Assembly: GCF_900114785.1 (NCBI RefSeq)
Contig: NZ_FOUG01000020.1
Coordinates: forward strand, 58,698 to 122,697
Direction of reading: 5' to 3'
Length of the DNA stretch: 64,000 bases
From: Variovorax sp. OV329
GTDB taxonomy: Bacteria > Pseudomonadota > Gammaproteobacteria > Burkholderiales > Burkholderiaceae_C
The stretch's first letter is position 1. Each line of letters starts with the position of its first letter. Of the stretch, positions 1 through 7,918 are shown one piece after another. The translations under genes were made by a program, and so were the position numbers. The notes under the pieces were generated by a model. That model was not told where the DNA came from. It ran no database searches and was given only the letters and a program-made list of their open reading frames with translations.

Positions 1-1472
1 TCTTCGTCACATTGCTGGCGATGCCGCTGGTGCATCTGCTGGAGGGCGCCAACATCGTGATGCTCTTCCTGCTGGGCGTGATCGGCATCGCGCTGCGCTT
101 CGGCCGGGGGCCGGCGGCCTTCGCCGCGCTGCTCAACGTGGCGGCCTTCGACTATTTCTTCGTCGACCCGCGACTGTCCTTCGGCGTGAGCGACTGGCAG
201 TACCTGCTCACCTTCGCGGTGATGAGCGCCGTGGGCCTGATCATCGGCCAGCTCACCGCGGGCCTGCGCTTCGCGGCCGGCGTGTCGGCCAGCCGCGAGC
301 GGCGCGCGCAGTCGCTCTTCGAGCTCAGCCGGGAGCTGTCTGCGGCGCTGCAGTCGCAGCAGGTGGTGGCCATCGGCGAGACCGCGGTGCAGCGGCATTT
401 CGGCGGCCCGGCGCTGGTGCTCGCCACGGACGAGGACGATCGGCTCCTGATGCCCAGCACGGCGCCGGCCGGCTTCGATGCCGGCGTGGCCGACTGGGCC
501 TTCCGCCACGGCCAGCCGGCCGGCCTGGCCACCGCCACGCTGTCGGCGCAGAGCTGGCACTACGTGCCGCTGAAGGCGCCGATGCGGGTGCGTGGCGTGC
601 TGGCGCTGCAGCCGGCACGGGCGCGCTGGCTGCTCATCCCCGAGCAGTCGCAACAGCTGGACACGCTGGCGCGGCAGATCGCCATCGCCCTGGAGCGAGT
701 GCACTACGTGGACGTGGCGCAGCGCGCGGTGGTGGAGATCGAGTCGGAGCGACTGCGCAACGCGCTGCTGGGTGCCATCTCGCACGACGTGCGCACGCCG
801 CTCACTGCGCTGATCGCGCTGGCCGAGTCGCTGCGCGAGTTGCCCGAGGGCCCGCAGGCGCAGGCGGCGCGGGCCATCGTGGCGCAGGCGCACGAACTCA
901 ATGCGCTGGTGGGCAACCTGCTGGACATGGCGCGGCTGGAAAGCGGCGCCGCCGGCGGAGCGGTGAACTTGCGGCGCGACTGGCAGAGCGTGGAGGAGAC
1001 GGTGGGCGCCGCCATCCGCGCCGCGCGCTCGGCGCTGGGCGCCGTGCCGGTGCGCACCGAGCTGCCATCCGACCTGCCGCTGGTGGAATTCGACGCGGTG
1101 CTGATCGAGCGGGTGCTGGTCAACCTGCTGGAGAACGCGGCCAAGTACGGCGCGGCGCCCATCGTGGTGTCGGCCGTTGGCGCCGAGGGCACGCTGCTGC
1201 TTCGCGTGCGCGACCACGGGCCCGGCTTGCCGGCGCGGCTCAAGGGCCGCGAGCAGGCGCTGTTCGACAAGTTCACGCGCGGCCAGGCCGAGTCGGCCAC
1301 GCCGGGCGTGGGCCTTGGCCTGGCGATCTGCAAGGCGATCGTGAACGCGCACGGCGGCAGCATCGACGCTGCCAACGCGGACGGCGGCGGGGCAGAATTC
1401 AGCGTCACGCTGCCGCGCCGACCGCCTCCGCCGGAGCCGCCGCTGGCCGAATCTTCCGAACCGCCACCATGA
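1..1472 (+). CDS. kdpD: KdpD sensor histidine kinase, C-terminal part (5' end outside window)
   Basis: This is the membrane and kinase half of KdpD, which senses K+ limitation or osmotic stress and phosphorylates KdpE to induce the KdpFABC K+ pump. The frame is open to the window edge, so the N-terminal KdpD and USP domains lie upstream. About 490 residues are visible: DUF4118-type membrane segments at the start (ANIVMLFLLG, then a QYLLTFAVM stretch), a GAF-like domain, the H-box ISHDVRTPLTAL, and an ATPase domain with NLLENAAKYG and GVGLGLAICK. Its stop overlaps the kdpE start (ATGA), so the two are translationally coupled. Family assignment is firm; ligand response is known for the family only. 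Confidence 0.93.
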   Translation, partial: FVTLLAMPLVHLLEGANIVMLFLLGVIGIALRFGRGPAAFAALLNVAAFDYFFVDPRLSFGVSDWQYLLTFAVMSAVGLIIGQLTAGLRFAAGVSASRERRAQSLFELSRELSAALQSQQVVAIGETAVQRHFGGPALVLATDEDDRLLMPSTAPAGFDAGVADWAFRHGQPAGLATATLSAQSWHYVPLKAPMRVRGVLALQPARARWLLIPEQSQQLDTLARQIAIALERVHYVDVAQRAVVEIESERLRNALLGAISHDVRTPLTALIALAESLRELPEGPQAQAARAIVAQAHELNALVGNLLDMARLESGAAGGAVNLRRDWQSVEETVGAAIRAARSALGAVPVRTELPSDLPLVEFDAVLIERVLVNLLENAAKYGAAPIVVSAVGAEGTLLLRVRDHGPGLPARLKGREQALFDKFTRGQAESATPGVGLGLAICKAIVNAHGGSIDAANADGGGAEFSVTLPRRPPPPEPPLAESSEPPP

Positions 1473-2167
1473 GCCAAGCCCAAGCCACCGCCGTCGTCAT
1501 CGAGGACGAGCCCCAGATCCGCCGCTTCGTGCGTGGCGCGCTGGAGGACGAGGGCTGGCTGGTGCACGAGGCCGCCACCCTGCGCGACGGCCTGGCCGCC
1601 GCCGGCACGCGGCAGCCCGACCTGATCGTGCTGGACCTGGGCCTGCCCGACGGCGACGGCCTGAACCTGATCCGCGACGTGCGCGGCTGGTCCTCGGTGC
1701 CGATCATCGTGCTCTCGGCGCGCGCGCAAGAGGAAGACAAGATCGATGCGCTGGATGCCGGCGCCGACGACTACCTCACCAAGCCCTTTGGCACCGGCGA
1801 GCTGCTGGCCCGCGTGCGCGCCAACCTGCGCCGGCCGCGCGCCGCCGCTGGCGCGGAGGAGGCTGCGGCGCCCTTCCGCTTCGGCGAGGTGGAGGTCGAC
1901 CGCAACGCGCGCCTGGTGCGGCGCGCCGGCGCGGAGGTGCATCTCACGCCCACCGAATACCGCCTGCTGTCGGTGCTGGTGAGCAATGCCGGCCGCGTGC
2001 TCACGCAGCGCCAGCTGCTGCGCGAGGTGTGGGGGCCTTCGCACTCCGGCCAGAGCCACTACCTGCGCATCTACATGGGCCACCTGCGGCAGAAGCTGGA
2101 GGCCGATCCGGCGCAGCCGCGGCACCTGCTGACCGAGACGGCGGTGGGTTACCGGCTGGTGCCCTGA
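1469..2167 (+). CDS. kdpE: KdpE response regulator
   Basis: OmpR-family response regulator, 232 residues, the usual length. The receiver domain (about residues 8-120) carries the acidic pocket IEDE and the phospho-acceptor D56 in VLDLGLPDGDG, and the conserved Lys in the LTKPFGTGEL motif. The winged-helix DNA-binding domain occupies about residues 135-230 (HLTPTEYRLL, then GHLRQKLE). It overlaps kdpD by 4 bp and is the last gene of the presumed kdp operon. It is expected to activate kdpFABC, which lies outside the window upstream. Confidence 0.94.
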   Translation: MSQAQATAVVIEDEPQIRRFVRGALEDEGWLVHEAATLRDGLAAAGTRQPDLIVLDLGLPDGDGLNLIRDVRGWSSVPIIVLSARAQEEDKIDALDAGADDYLTKPFGTGELLARVRANLRRPRAAAGAEEAAAPFRFGEVEVDRNARLVRRAGAEVHLTPTEYRLLSVLVSNAGRVLTQRQLLREVWGPSHSGQSHYLRIYMGHLRQKLEADPAQPRHLLTETAVGYRLVP

Positions 2168-2199
2168 AGCCAAATGCGGCGCTGAGCGAAAATCCCCTG

Positions 2200-2970
2200 A
2201 TGCCCGACGCCGCCGCAGAACCCGTCCGTCTCAACAAGCGCATGGCCGAACTCGGCCTGTGCTCGCGCCGCGAGGCCGACGAGTGGATCGAGCGCGGCTG
2301 GGTACGCGTGAACGGCGAGCCGGCCGCCATGGGCGTGAAGGTGCTGCCGCAGGACCGCATCGAGGTCGACCCCAAGGCGCGCGGCCAGCAGGCGCAGCAG
2401 GTGACCATCCTGCTGCACAAGCCGGTGGGCTACGTGAGCGCGCAGGCCGAGGACGGCCACGAACCGGCCGTGAGCCTGATCGGCCCGCGCACCCACTGGA
2501 AAGGCGACGGCAGCGGCATCCGCTTCGCGCCGGCGCAGCTGCGCGGCCTCGCACCCGCCGGGCGGCTGGACATCGATTCGGTGGGCCTCCTGGTGCTGAC
2601 GCAGGACGGGCGCATCGCCCGCCAGCTCATCGGCGAGGACTCGGGCATGGAGAAGGAATACCTGGTGCGCGTGGCCTACGGCGCCGTCAACACCAATCCC
2701 CAGGCCACTTTTCCGGCCGAGCAGCTGGCCAGGCTGCGCCACGGCCTGAGCCTGGACGGGCAGGCGCTCAAGCGGGCGCAGGTGGATTGGCAGAACCCCG
2801 AGCAGCTGCGCTTCGTGCTCACCGAGGGCAAGAAGCGGCAGATCCGCCGCATGTGCGAACTTGTGGGCCTCAAAGTGGTCGGACTCAAGCGCATCCGCAT
2901 CGGGCGCGTGGTGCTGGGCCACCTGCCGCAGGGGCAGTGGCGCTACCTCGCGCCCAACGAGCGTTTCTGA
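2200..2970 (+). CDS. RsuA/RluB/RluF-type pseudouridine synthase
   Basis: Converts a specific uridine in large-subunit rRNA (or a related RNA) to pseudouridine. The 256-residue protein has an N-terminal S4 RNA-binding domain (about residues 10-60, RLNKRMAELGLCSRREADEW) and a catalytic domain with the active-site Asp in GRLDIDSVGLLVL, followed by GKKRQIRRMCE typical of the RluF/RluB branch. The C-terminal tail most resembles RluF. I chose the ATG at 2200 because it lies after the kdpE stop and directly precedes the S4 domain; an in-frame ATG at 2029 would bury the start inside kdpE. The exact target position is inferred, not shown. Confidence 0.85.
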   Translation: MPDAAAEPVRLNKRMAELGLCSRREADEWIERGWVRVNGEPAAMGVKVLPQDRIEVDPKARGQQAQQVTILLHKPVGYVSAQAEDGHEPAVSLIGPRTHWKGDGSGIRFAPAQLRGLAPAGRLDIDSVGLLVLTQDGRIARQLIGEDSGMEKEYLVRVAYGAVNTNPQATFPAEQLARLRHGLSLDGQALKRAQVDWQNPEQLRFVLTEGKKRQIRRMCELVGLKVVGLKRIRIGRVVLGHLPQGQWRYLAPNERF

Positions 2971-2980
2971 TGCGCCACAG

Positions 2981-2996
2981 GCTCATCGCCTGCTAA
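2981..2996 (+). promoter_or_regulatory. Candidate two-repeat response-regulator site before the QseB-like gene
   Basis: GCTCA at 2981-2985 and GCTAA at 2992-2996 are spaced exactly 11 bp apart, the geometry of OmpR-family tandem sites. The same GCTCA word occurs four times at 11-bp spacing at 5163-5200. This would fit autoregulation of the downstream response regulator. It is a weak match on its own. Confidence 0.35.
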
Positions 2997-3059
2997 GAAT
3001 GCGGCGCTAGGCTGGAGCGCGGCCGCGCAGGACATCGCGGCGAGAAAAGGACGACACAC

Positions 3060-3719
3060 ATGCGCGTGCTGGTGGCGGAAGACGACGAGATGATCGGCCA
3101 GGGCCTGGTGCAGGCGCTCGAAGGCGCGGGCTGGTCGGCCGACTGGGTGCGCACCGGCACGCTGGCCCAGAGCGCCATGGCCGACGGCGGCTACACCTGC
3201 GTGCTGCTCGACCTGGGCCTGCCCGCGCAGGACGGCACCGAGGTGCTGCGGCGTGCGCGCCAGGGCGGCGACACCACGCCGGTGATCGTGCTCACCGCCC
3301 GCGATGGCGTGGACGACCGGGTGCAGGGCCTGGACCTGGGCGCCGACGACTACCTGCGCAAGCCCTTCGAGTTCCGCGAGCTCATGGCGCGCATGCGCGC
3401 GGTGGTGCGCCGGCGCGACGGCAGCGCCCACTCGATCATCGGCACGACGAAAGTGCAACTGGACCTGAGCACGCGCGAGGTCTTCCTCGACGGCCGGCGC
3501 GAGGCCCTCACCGCGCGCGAGTTCGCCCTGCTGCATGCGCTGCTGGAGCGCCCCGGCGCCATCCTCTCGCGCGAGCAGCTGGAGAACCGCATCTACGGCT
3601 GGGGCGAGGAAGTCACCAGCAACGCCATCGACGTGTTGATCCACGGCATGCGCCGCAAGCTGGGGCCCGAGGTCATCCGCAACGTGCGCGGGCTCGGGTG
3701 GCGCGTGATGCAGGCATGA
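3060..3719 (+). CDS. QseB/BasR-like OmpR-family response regulator
   Basis: 219-residue two-domain regulator. The receiver domain has the acidic AEDDE near residue 7, phospho-acceptor D51 in VLLDLGLPAQDG, a Thr in VLTARD and the conserved Lys in LRKPFEF. The C-terminal winged helix contains LTAREFALLHAL and the recognition region NAIDVLIHGMRRKLG. It is followed after 61 bp by its cognate sensor kinase. The start has a good ribosome binding site (AAGGAC). The closest groups are QseB, TctD and PmrA/BasR; the signal cannot be told from sequence. Repeats near 5163 suggest one target downstream. Confidence 0.9.
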   Translation: MRVLVAEDDEMIGQGLVQALEGAGWSADWVRTGTLAQSAMADGGYTCVLLDLGLPAQDGTEVLRRARQGGDTTPVIVLTARDGVDDRVQGLDLGADDYLRKPFEFRELMARMRAVVRRRDGSAHSIIGTTKVQLDLSTREVFLDGRREALTAREFALLHALLERPGAILSREQLENRIYGWGEEVTSNAIDVLIHGMRRKLGPEVIRNVRGLGWRVMQA

Positions 3720-3780
3720 GCGCAGCGCCGGGCCGCCCCAGGCAAGCTCGCACCGCAGTGCGAAGCACGAAGGCAATCCA

Positions 3781-5154
3781 TTGACCCCCACCCGACCGCA
3801 CTCGCTGCGCCGCCAGCTGTGGTGGTGGCTGGTGGGGCTGTACCTGGCGGCCACGGCGCTCACGGCGCTGTTCTCCTACCAGGCCTTCGGCCGGCTCATC
3901 AACACTTTCATGGACGAGCAGATGCGCATCGTCGCCGACTCCTACGCCGGCGGCGTGCAGTCGCGCACGCTGCAGCCGCTGGCCAGCGAGAAGGCCCTGC
4001 GCGCGGGGGCCTTCGTGGTGCAGATCTGGAGCGCCGACGGCGCCATGCTGCTGGCCAGTTCCTGGCCCGCGCTGGGCCTGCCCCTGCAGACGCAGGCGGG
4101 CTTCGACACGGTCGAATGGGAGGCAGATGGCGACGACCGCTGGCGCGTCTACACCGTGCTGCCCGATCCGCAGTCGCCCGCGGCCGACCGGCCGCGCGTG
4201 CAGGTGGTGCAGAGCGCCTCCTTCCGCCAGCAGCGCGCCACGCGGCGGGCCTGGCTGGAGAGCTTGCCCATCGTGCTGCTGCTGCCGGTGTCGCTGCTGG
4301 TGCTGTGGCTGATCGTGGCGGCCGGCTCGCGTTCGCTGCGCCAGGTGGCGCGCGAGGTGGCGGCCCAGGACGAGCGCAACCCCGCCGAGCTGCCGGTGGC
4401 GCGCGTGCCCGAGGAGATCGGCCCGCTGGTGCTGGCCTTCAACAGCCTGCTGGCGCGGCTGCGCAATGCGCTGGCCACGCAGCGCCGATTCGTGCAGGAC
4501 GCGGCCCACGAACTGCGCACGCCCATCACCGCCATCGGCCTGCAGGTGGAGAACCTGCGCGGCCTGATCCCGCCCGGCGAGGCGGCCGAGCGCTTCGAGC
4601 AGCTGGAAGCCGGCGTGACGCGAGCGCGCCACCTGTCCGAGCAGCTGCTGCGCCTGTCGCGCCAGGACGTGCCGGCGGCCGCGGACAGCGCCGACGCGGA
4701 CCTGGCCGCCGTGCTGCGCGAGAGCGTGGGCCAGCTGATGCCGCTGGCCGACCGGCGCCGCATCGACGTGGGCTTCGAGGGCAAGGGCGCGCCGCGCGTG
4801 GCCGTGCCGGCGGCCGAGCTGCGCAGCATCTTCGACAACCTGATCGACAACGCCATCCGCTACGCGCCCGAGGGCAGCGCGGTGGACGTGCGCTTGCAGG
4901 GCGGTGCGGCCGGTGGGCCGGTGGTGGTGGAGGTGCTCGACAGCGGGCCGGGCATTCCGCCGGAGTTCATCGGGCGCGTGTTCGACCGCTTCTTCCGCGT
5001 GCCCGGCGCGCCGGCCGGCGGCAGCGGGCTGGGGCTGGCCATCGCGCAGGGCGTGGGGCGTCGGCATGGCCTGCGCATCGAGCTGCGCAACCGCGAGGAC
5101 ACGCGCGGCCTGCTGGCGCGCGTGACGCTGGGTCCGGTGCCGGGCAGCGCCTGA
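3781..5154 (+). CDS. QseC-like sensor histidine kinase
   Basis: 457-residue inner-membrane sensor kinase paired with the regulator just upstream. It has a TM helix at about residues 12-32, a periplasmic two-component-sensor domain, a second TM segment (VLLLPVSLLVLWLIVAAG, about 160-180), a HAMP-like linker, the phospho-accepting His in AAHELRTPITAIG (about residue 243), and an ATPase domain with NLIDNAIRYAP and GSGLGLAIAQGV. The start is TTG at 3781, preceded by a GAAGG ribosome binding site; no better ATG lies before the first TM helix. The gene is followed by a 150-bp leader containing tandem repeats. Confidence 0.88.
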   Translation: MTPTRPHSLRRQLWWWLVGLYLAATALTALFSYQAFGRLINTFMDEQMRIVADSYAGGVQSRTLQPLASEKALRAGAFVVQIWSADGAMLLASSWPALGLPLQTQAGFDTVEWEADGDDRWRVYTVLPDPQSPAADRPRVQVVQSASFRQQRATRRAWLESLPIVLLLPVSLLVLWLIVAAGSRSLRQVAREVAAQDERNPAELPVARVPEEIGPLVLAFNSLLARLRNALATQRRFVQDAAHELRTPITAIGLQVENLRGLIPPGEAAERFEQLEAGVTRARHLSEQLLRLSRQDVPAAADSADADLAAVLRESVGQLMPLADRRRIDVGFEGKGAPRVAVPAAELRSIFDNLIDNAIRYAPEGSAVDVRLQGGAAGGPVVVEVLDSGPGIPPEFIGRVFDRFFRVPGAPAGGSGLGLAIAQGVGRRHGLRIELRNREDTRGLLARVTLGPVPGSA

Positions 5155-5162
5155 GCCTTGCT

Positions 5163-5217
5163 GCTCATTCCCGGCTCATTTTTCGCTCACGCTGGGCTCA
5201 GTCTGCCTGCCTAGAGT
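5163..5217 (+). promoter_or_regulatory. Four GCTCA repeats at 11-bp spacing with -10-like element
   Basis: GCTCA occurs at 5163, 5174, 5185 and 5196, each exactly 11 bp from the next, so all four lie on one face of the helix. A TAGAGT hexamer at 5212-5217 could be the -10 element, with the last repeat in the -35 position. This is the layout of promoters activated by OmpR/PmrA-type regulators. A 9-bp hairpin (5238-5246 with 5252-5260) follows in the leader. The likely regulator is the one encoded at 3060-3719. Confidence 0.6.
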
Positions 5218-5306
5218 GGTTGCAAGGCCTCGATGGCTGCGCGCGCCCGAAGCGCGCGCACCCGGGGGGCCTTGATTCATCCACCGTACCACTCGAGGAG
5301 ACCATC

Positions 5307-5660
5307 ATGCGCACCACCCACAAGCTCATCGCCATCAGCGTCTTCGGCAGCCTGGCCGCGCTCGGCAGCACCGGCGCCCTGGCGCAGCAGACCAGCGACG
5401 GCGGGGACTACCGTCCGATGACGCTCAATTCGCCCGACAAGCCCGAAGTGCAGCAGGGCGCGCTCGCCGCGGCCCGTGCGCATGGCGGCGCCGGCTCGGA
5501 AGGCACCGGCTCGTCGACCGCGCCCACGCCCACCAGCGCCAGCAGCAGCTCGGCCGACGCCGACCAGGGCGCGCTGGCAGCCGCGCGCGCACATGGCGGT
5601 GCCGGCTCGGAAGGCATCGGCAGCTCGACGGCGCCGACCATGCCCAACTCGGGCAGCTGA
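5307..5660 (+). CDS. Small exported protein with two internal repeats
   Basis: 117-residue protein of unknown function. Residues 1-27 form a clear signal peptide ending in ALA-QQ. The mature part has two near-identical 25-residue repeats (residues 50-74 and 87-111) starting QGALAAARAHGGAGSEG, joined by a Ser/Ala linker. It is rich in Ala, Gly and Ser, has no Cys, and is probably periplasmic or secreted and flexible. The start at 5307 has a strong GAGGAG at 5295-5300. It lies downstream of a two-component system and behind a candidate response-regulator promoter, so it is probably that system's target. I do not recognise a named family. Confidence 0.75.
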   Translation: MRTTHKLIAISVFGSLAALGSTGALAQQTSDGGDYRPMTLNSPDKPEVQQGALAAARAHGGAGSEGTGSSTAPTPTSASSSSADADQGALAAARAHGGAGSEGIGSSTAPTMPNSGS

Positions 5661-5708
5661 TTCCGATCGCTTGATGTTCCTGGGACGGGCCGTCGGCGGC
5701 GGCCCCGA

Positions 5709-6059
5709 TCAGCCGCCCTGCGCAGGGGCCGGCTGCGCGGCGGCAGGGTCCTGCTGCGGCATCTCGATGATCGCGCCTGGCACCACTACGGTGGCTTCGC
5801 CGATGCGATCGAAGCGGTAGTCATGCCCATTGAGCCGGACCGTCTTCATGTTGGTCCAGACGCGGTACTCATGGCCGTCGCCCACCGGCTTCGATTCCAG
5901 GATCCTGAACTGCGGACGCACGGTGATCGAGATCGAAAAACTGCTGGAGGCTCCCCGGCTGCCGGGGAAGGACTGCGTTGCGCCCTGAAGCGGCAACAGG
6001 AGGCCTGTGGCGATCGCCACATGCACCCAGGGGTGGCTGACTGACACGCTCCCGAACAT
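5709..6059 (-). CDS. Exported hypothetical protein
   Basis: 116-residue protein with an N-terminal signal peptide (about residues 1-28, VAIATGLLLPLQGATQ) and a beta-strand-rich body (SISITVRPQFRILE, EYRVWTNMKTVRLNGHDYRFDRIGEATVVVPG) ending in a Pro/Ala/Gln-rich tail. The start at 6059 is chosen for its GGGGGAGA ribosome binding site and signal peptide; the frame stays open further upstream to 6233 without good sites. It reads the same way as the pilus operon beyond the acetyltransferase gene, but no functional link is shown. Function unknown. Confidence 0.6.
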   Translation of the reverse strand: MFGSVSVSHPWVHVAIATGLLLPLQGATQSFPGSRGASSSFSISITVRPQFRILESKPVGDGHEYRVWTNMKTVRLNGHDYRFDRIGEATVVVPGAIIEMPQQDPAAAQPAPAQGG

Positions 6060-6311
6060 GGGCTCTCCCCCGTCCCGGCACTCGCCCGCGTCGCTAGGCG
6101 CGGCTTCAAGGCCAGAATCGGATGTTCCTTTCTTGGAGCCGGAATACACCGTTTCCTTACGCTTGGTAGCAATTGGGGGTTCCATGATCTGTCCATGATC
6201 GCGGCTGCCGCGAGGCCTGGATGGCGCGAGCAAGGCCGTGTTCGGCGCGTTGTTGGGCCCATGGAGACGGGCACCTGACTGCTAGCGTCGCGCCGCCGCA
6301 GAATCGCGTGC

Positions 6312-6875
6312 ATGAGCATCCCGGTATTGCGCACGGCGCGCCTCCTCCTTCGTGGGTGGGAAGAGGAGGACCTGGCCGATTTCGCGGCCCTTAATTCGGA
6401 TCCGCGCGTGATGGCACTGCTGTCCGGCCGCTTGTCGCGTAGCGAGAGCGACGCGCTGGTGCAGCGCATGCGTTCGCGCTTGGAGGCGTCGGGCTTTGGC
6501 TGGTGGGCCGTCGAGGCGCCTGGCCGGGCGAGACTGGTGGGCGCGGTCGGCATCCTGGCGCCGCGCTTTTCGGCGCACTTCACCCCTTGCGTGGAGATCG
6601 GCTGGCGCCTCGCCGCCCAGCATTGGGGCCAGGGCTATGCGACGGAGGCCGCTCGAGCAGCACTGCGTTTCGGATTCGAGAGCCTGGGGCTCGATGAGAT
6701 CGTGGCCTTCACCGTGCCGCACAACCTGCGCTCACGCGCGGTGATGGAGCGGCTGGGCATGACGCGAAGGGACGCCGACGACTTCGATCATCCACTGTTC
6801 GAGCAGGCGCATCCGCTGTCGCGTCACGTGCTCTATCGATTGCGCCGCGATGCGTGGCGCGAGAGGCCTCAGTAG
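6312..6875 (+). CDS. RimJ/RimL-type GNAT N-acetyltransferase
   Basis: 187-residue single-domain acetyltransferase using acetyl-CoA. It begins with the typical LRTARLLLRGWEEEDL strand-helix, has the acetyl-CoA loop QHWGQGYATEAARAAL (about residues 104-119) and the late motif PHNLRSRAVMERLGM common to RimJ/RimL enzymes that modify N-terminal or small-molecule amines. The substrate cannot be inferred. The 3' end overlaps the convergent pilus tip gene by 7 bp, leaving no room for separate terminators. Confidence 0.88.
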   Translation: MSIPVLRTARLLLRGWEEEDLADFAALNSDPRVMALLSGRLSRSESDALVQRMRSRLEASGFGWWAVEAPGRARLVGAVGILAPRFSAHFTPCVEIGWRLAAQHWGQGYATEAARAALRFGFESLGLDEIVAFTVPHNLRSRAVMERLGMTRRDADDFDHPLFEQAHPLSRHVLYRLRRDAWRERPQ

Positions 6876-7918
6876 GTCACGCTGACGGTGACCGTGTCCT
6901 TGTAGTTGTCGGGCCGCACGTTCGGAATGTTGGGCACGCGGCCGTACACCGGAATCGGCTGGGCCAGGCCGTTGCCGGTGCCCGTGAGGCTGTTGGCGGT
7001 CTGGTTGCCCCACTGCTGGCTGCGCGCGGCATCGCGGTAGAGCTGGTAGGGCACCGTGTCCGTGTTGCCGGCGATCGTGCCCTTCATGGCGGAACTCCCG
7101 GTGGTGCTGTTGTTCGACGGGATCAGCAGCACGCGGTAGGCGGTCGGCCTCGAGCAGGTCACGTAGACGTTGGTCTGTGCGTTGATGCCGGTCGCGGAGG
7201 GAATGCCGTCGACCGAGCCGAAGTCCAGCGGGTCTGCCGTCACCAGGCAGCTCTTGACGACATTCGCAGATACCGCAAAGCCGAAGGTGCCGCCGTCCGT
7301 GGTGGCCGAACTGCAGTCTCCGATCCCGCTACTCGAGGTCGATGACGCCGTGTAGCGGAAGGCCGTGTGGTTGCCGGTGAAGCCGCTCGTGTAGGTGCCG
7401 TTGGGCAGCGCCGCCTGGCCGGAGCCGATCAAGCCGCGCATGTCGAAGCTGCCGGTCGTCACGCTGGGGGTCGAACTGCTGACACGTGTCGGCATCGTCA
7501 CCACGACGTCGTATGCATCGGGGATGGGTTGCGTGGTCGATCCCCAGATGATTCCCGTGGCGCCCTGATAGAACTGCACGTTCATCTCGTTGGGGGTGCT
7601 CGCGGAGTCGCGAAGGATGCGCGGGTTCCAGTGGCCGCCGCCCGACGCGATGGAGGCCGAGCCGTCGCCGATGTTGAAGCACAGGCGCATGTAGCGGGTG
7701 CCGCCGCTCTGGTCGTTGCTGCAGGTATACGTGAGCGTGGAGGTGGCGCTCAGGGTGCCGCCACTCACCAGGTCGACGTCGCCAAAGTTCAAGGCGGTCA
7801 TGTTCGCAGTGCAGCTGGGCGCAGCAGAGGCTTCGCGTGCCGGCAGCGCCCAGGTCGCCGCGCACAGGACCAGGCCGAAGAGCAGGCGCCACCACCGGCG
7901 CATATCGGTCGTCATCAT
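6869..7918 (-). CDS. Two-domain spore-coat-U protein, Csu-type pilus tip adhesin
   Basis: 349-residue exported protein with a signal peptide (about residues 1-33, ending PAREASA) and two spore-coat-U (SCPU) domains. The first is SCTANMTALNFGDVD onward. The second starts at SCLVTADPLDFGSVDG and ends in the classical YKDTVTVSVTY donor-type strand. Two SCPU domains and the last position in the operon match CsuE, the tip subunit of archaic chaperone-usher pili. The start at 7918 overlaps the usher stop (ATGA) and has a GGAGAG ribosome binding site; an alternative in-frame start lies at 7939. Expected role: surface adhesion. Confidence 0.82.
   Translation of the reverse strand: MMTTDMRRWWRLLFGLVLCAATWALPAREASAAPSCTANMTALNFGDVDLVSGGTLSATSTLTYTCSNDQSGGTRYMRLCFNIGDGSASIASGGGHWNPRILRDSASTPNEMNVQFYQGATGIIWGSTTQPIPDAYDVVVTMPTRVSSSTPSVTTGSFDMRGLIGSGQAALPNGTYTSGFTGNHTAFRYTASSTSSSGIGDCSSATTDGGTFGFAVSANVVKSCLVTADPLDFGSVDGIPSATGINAQTNVYVTCSRPTAYRVLLIPSNNSTTGSSAMKGTIAGNTDTVPYQLYRDAARSQQWGNQTANSLTGTGNGLAQPIPVYGRVPNIPNVRPDNYKDTVTVSVTY

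Noticed and set aside
2029..2199. Upstream start for the pseudouridine synthase
   Set aside because: It would overlap kdpE by almost 140 bp and add residues unrelated to the S4 domain.
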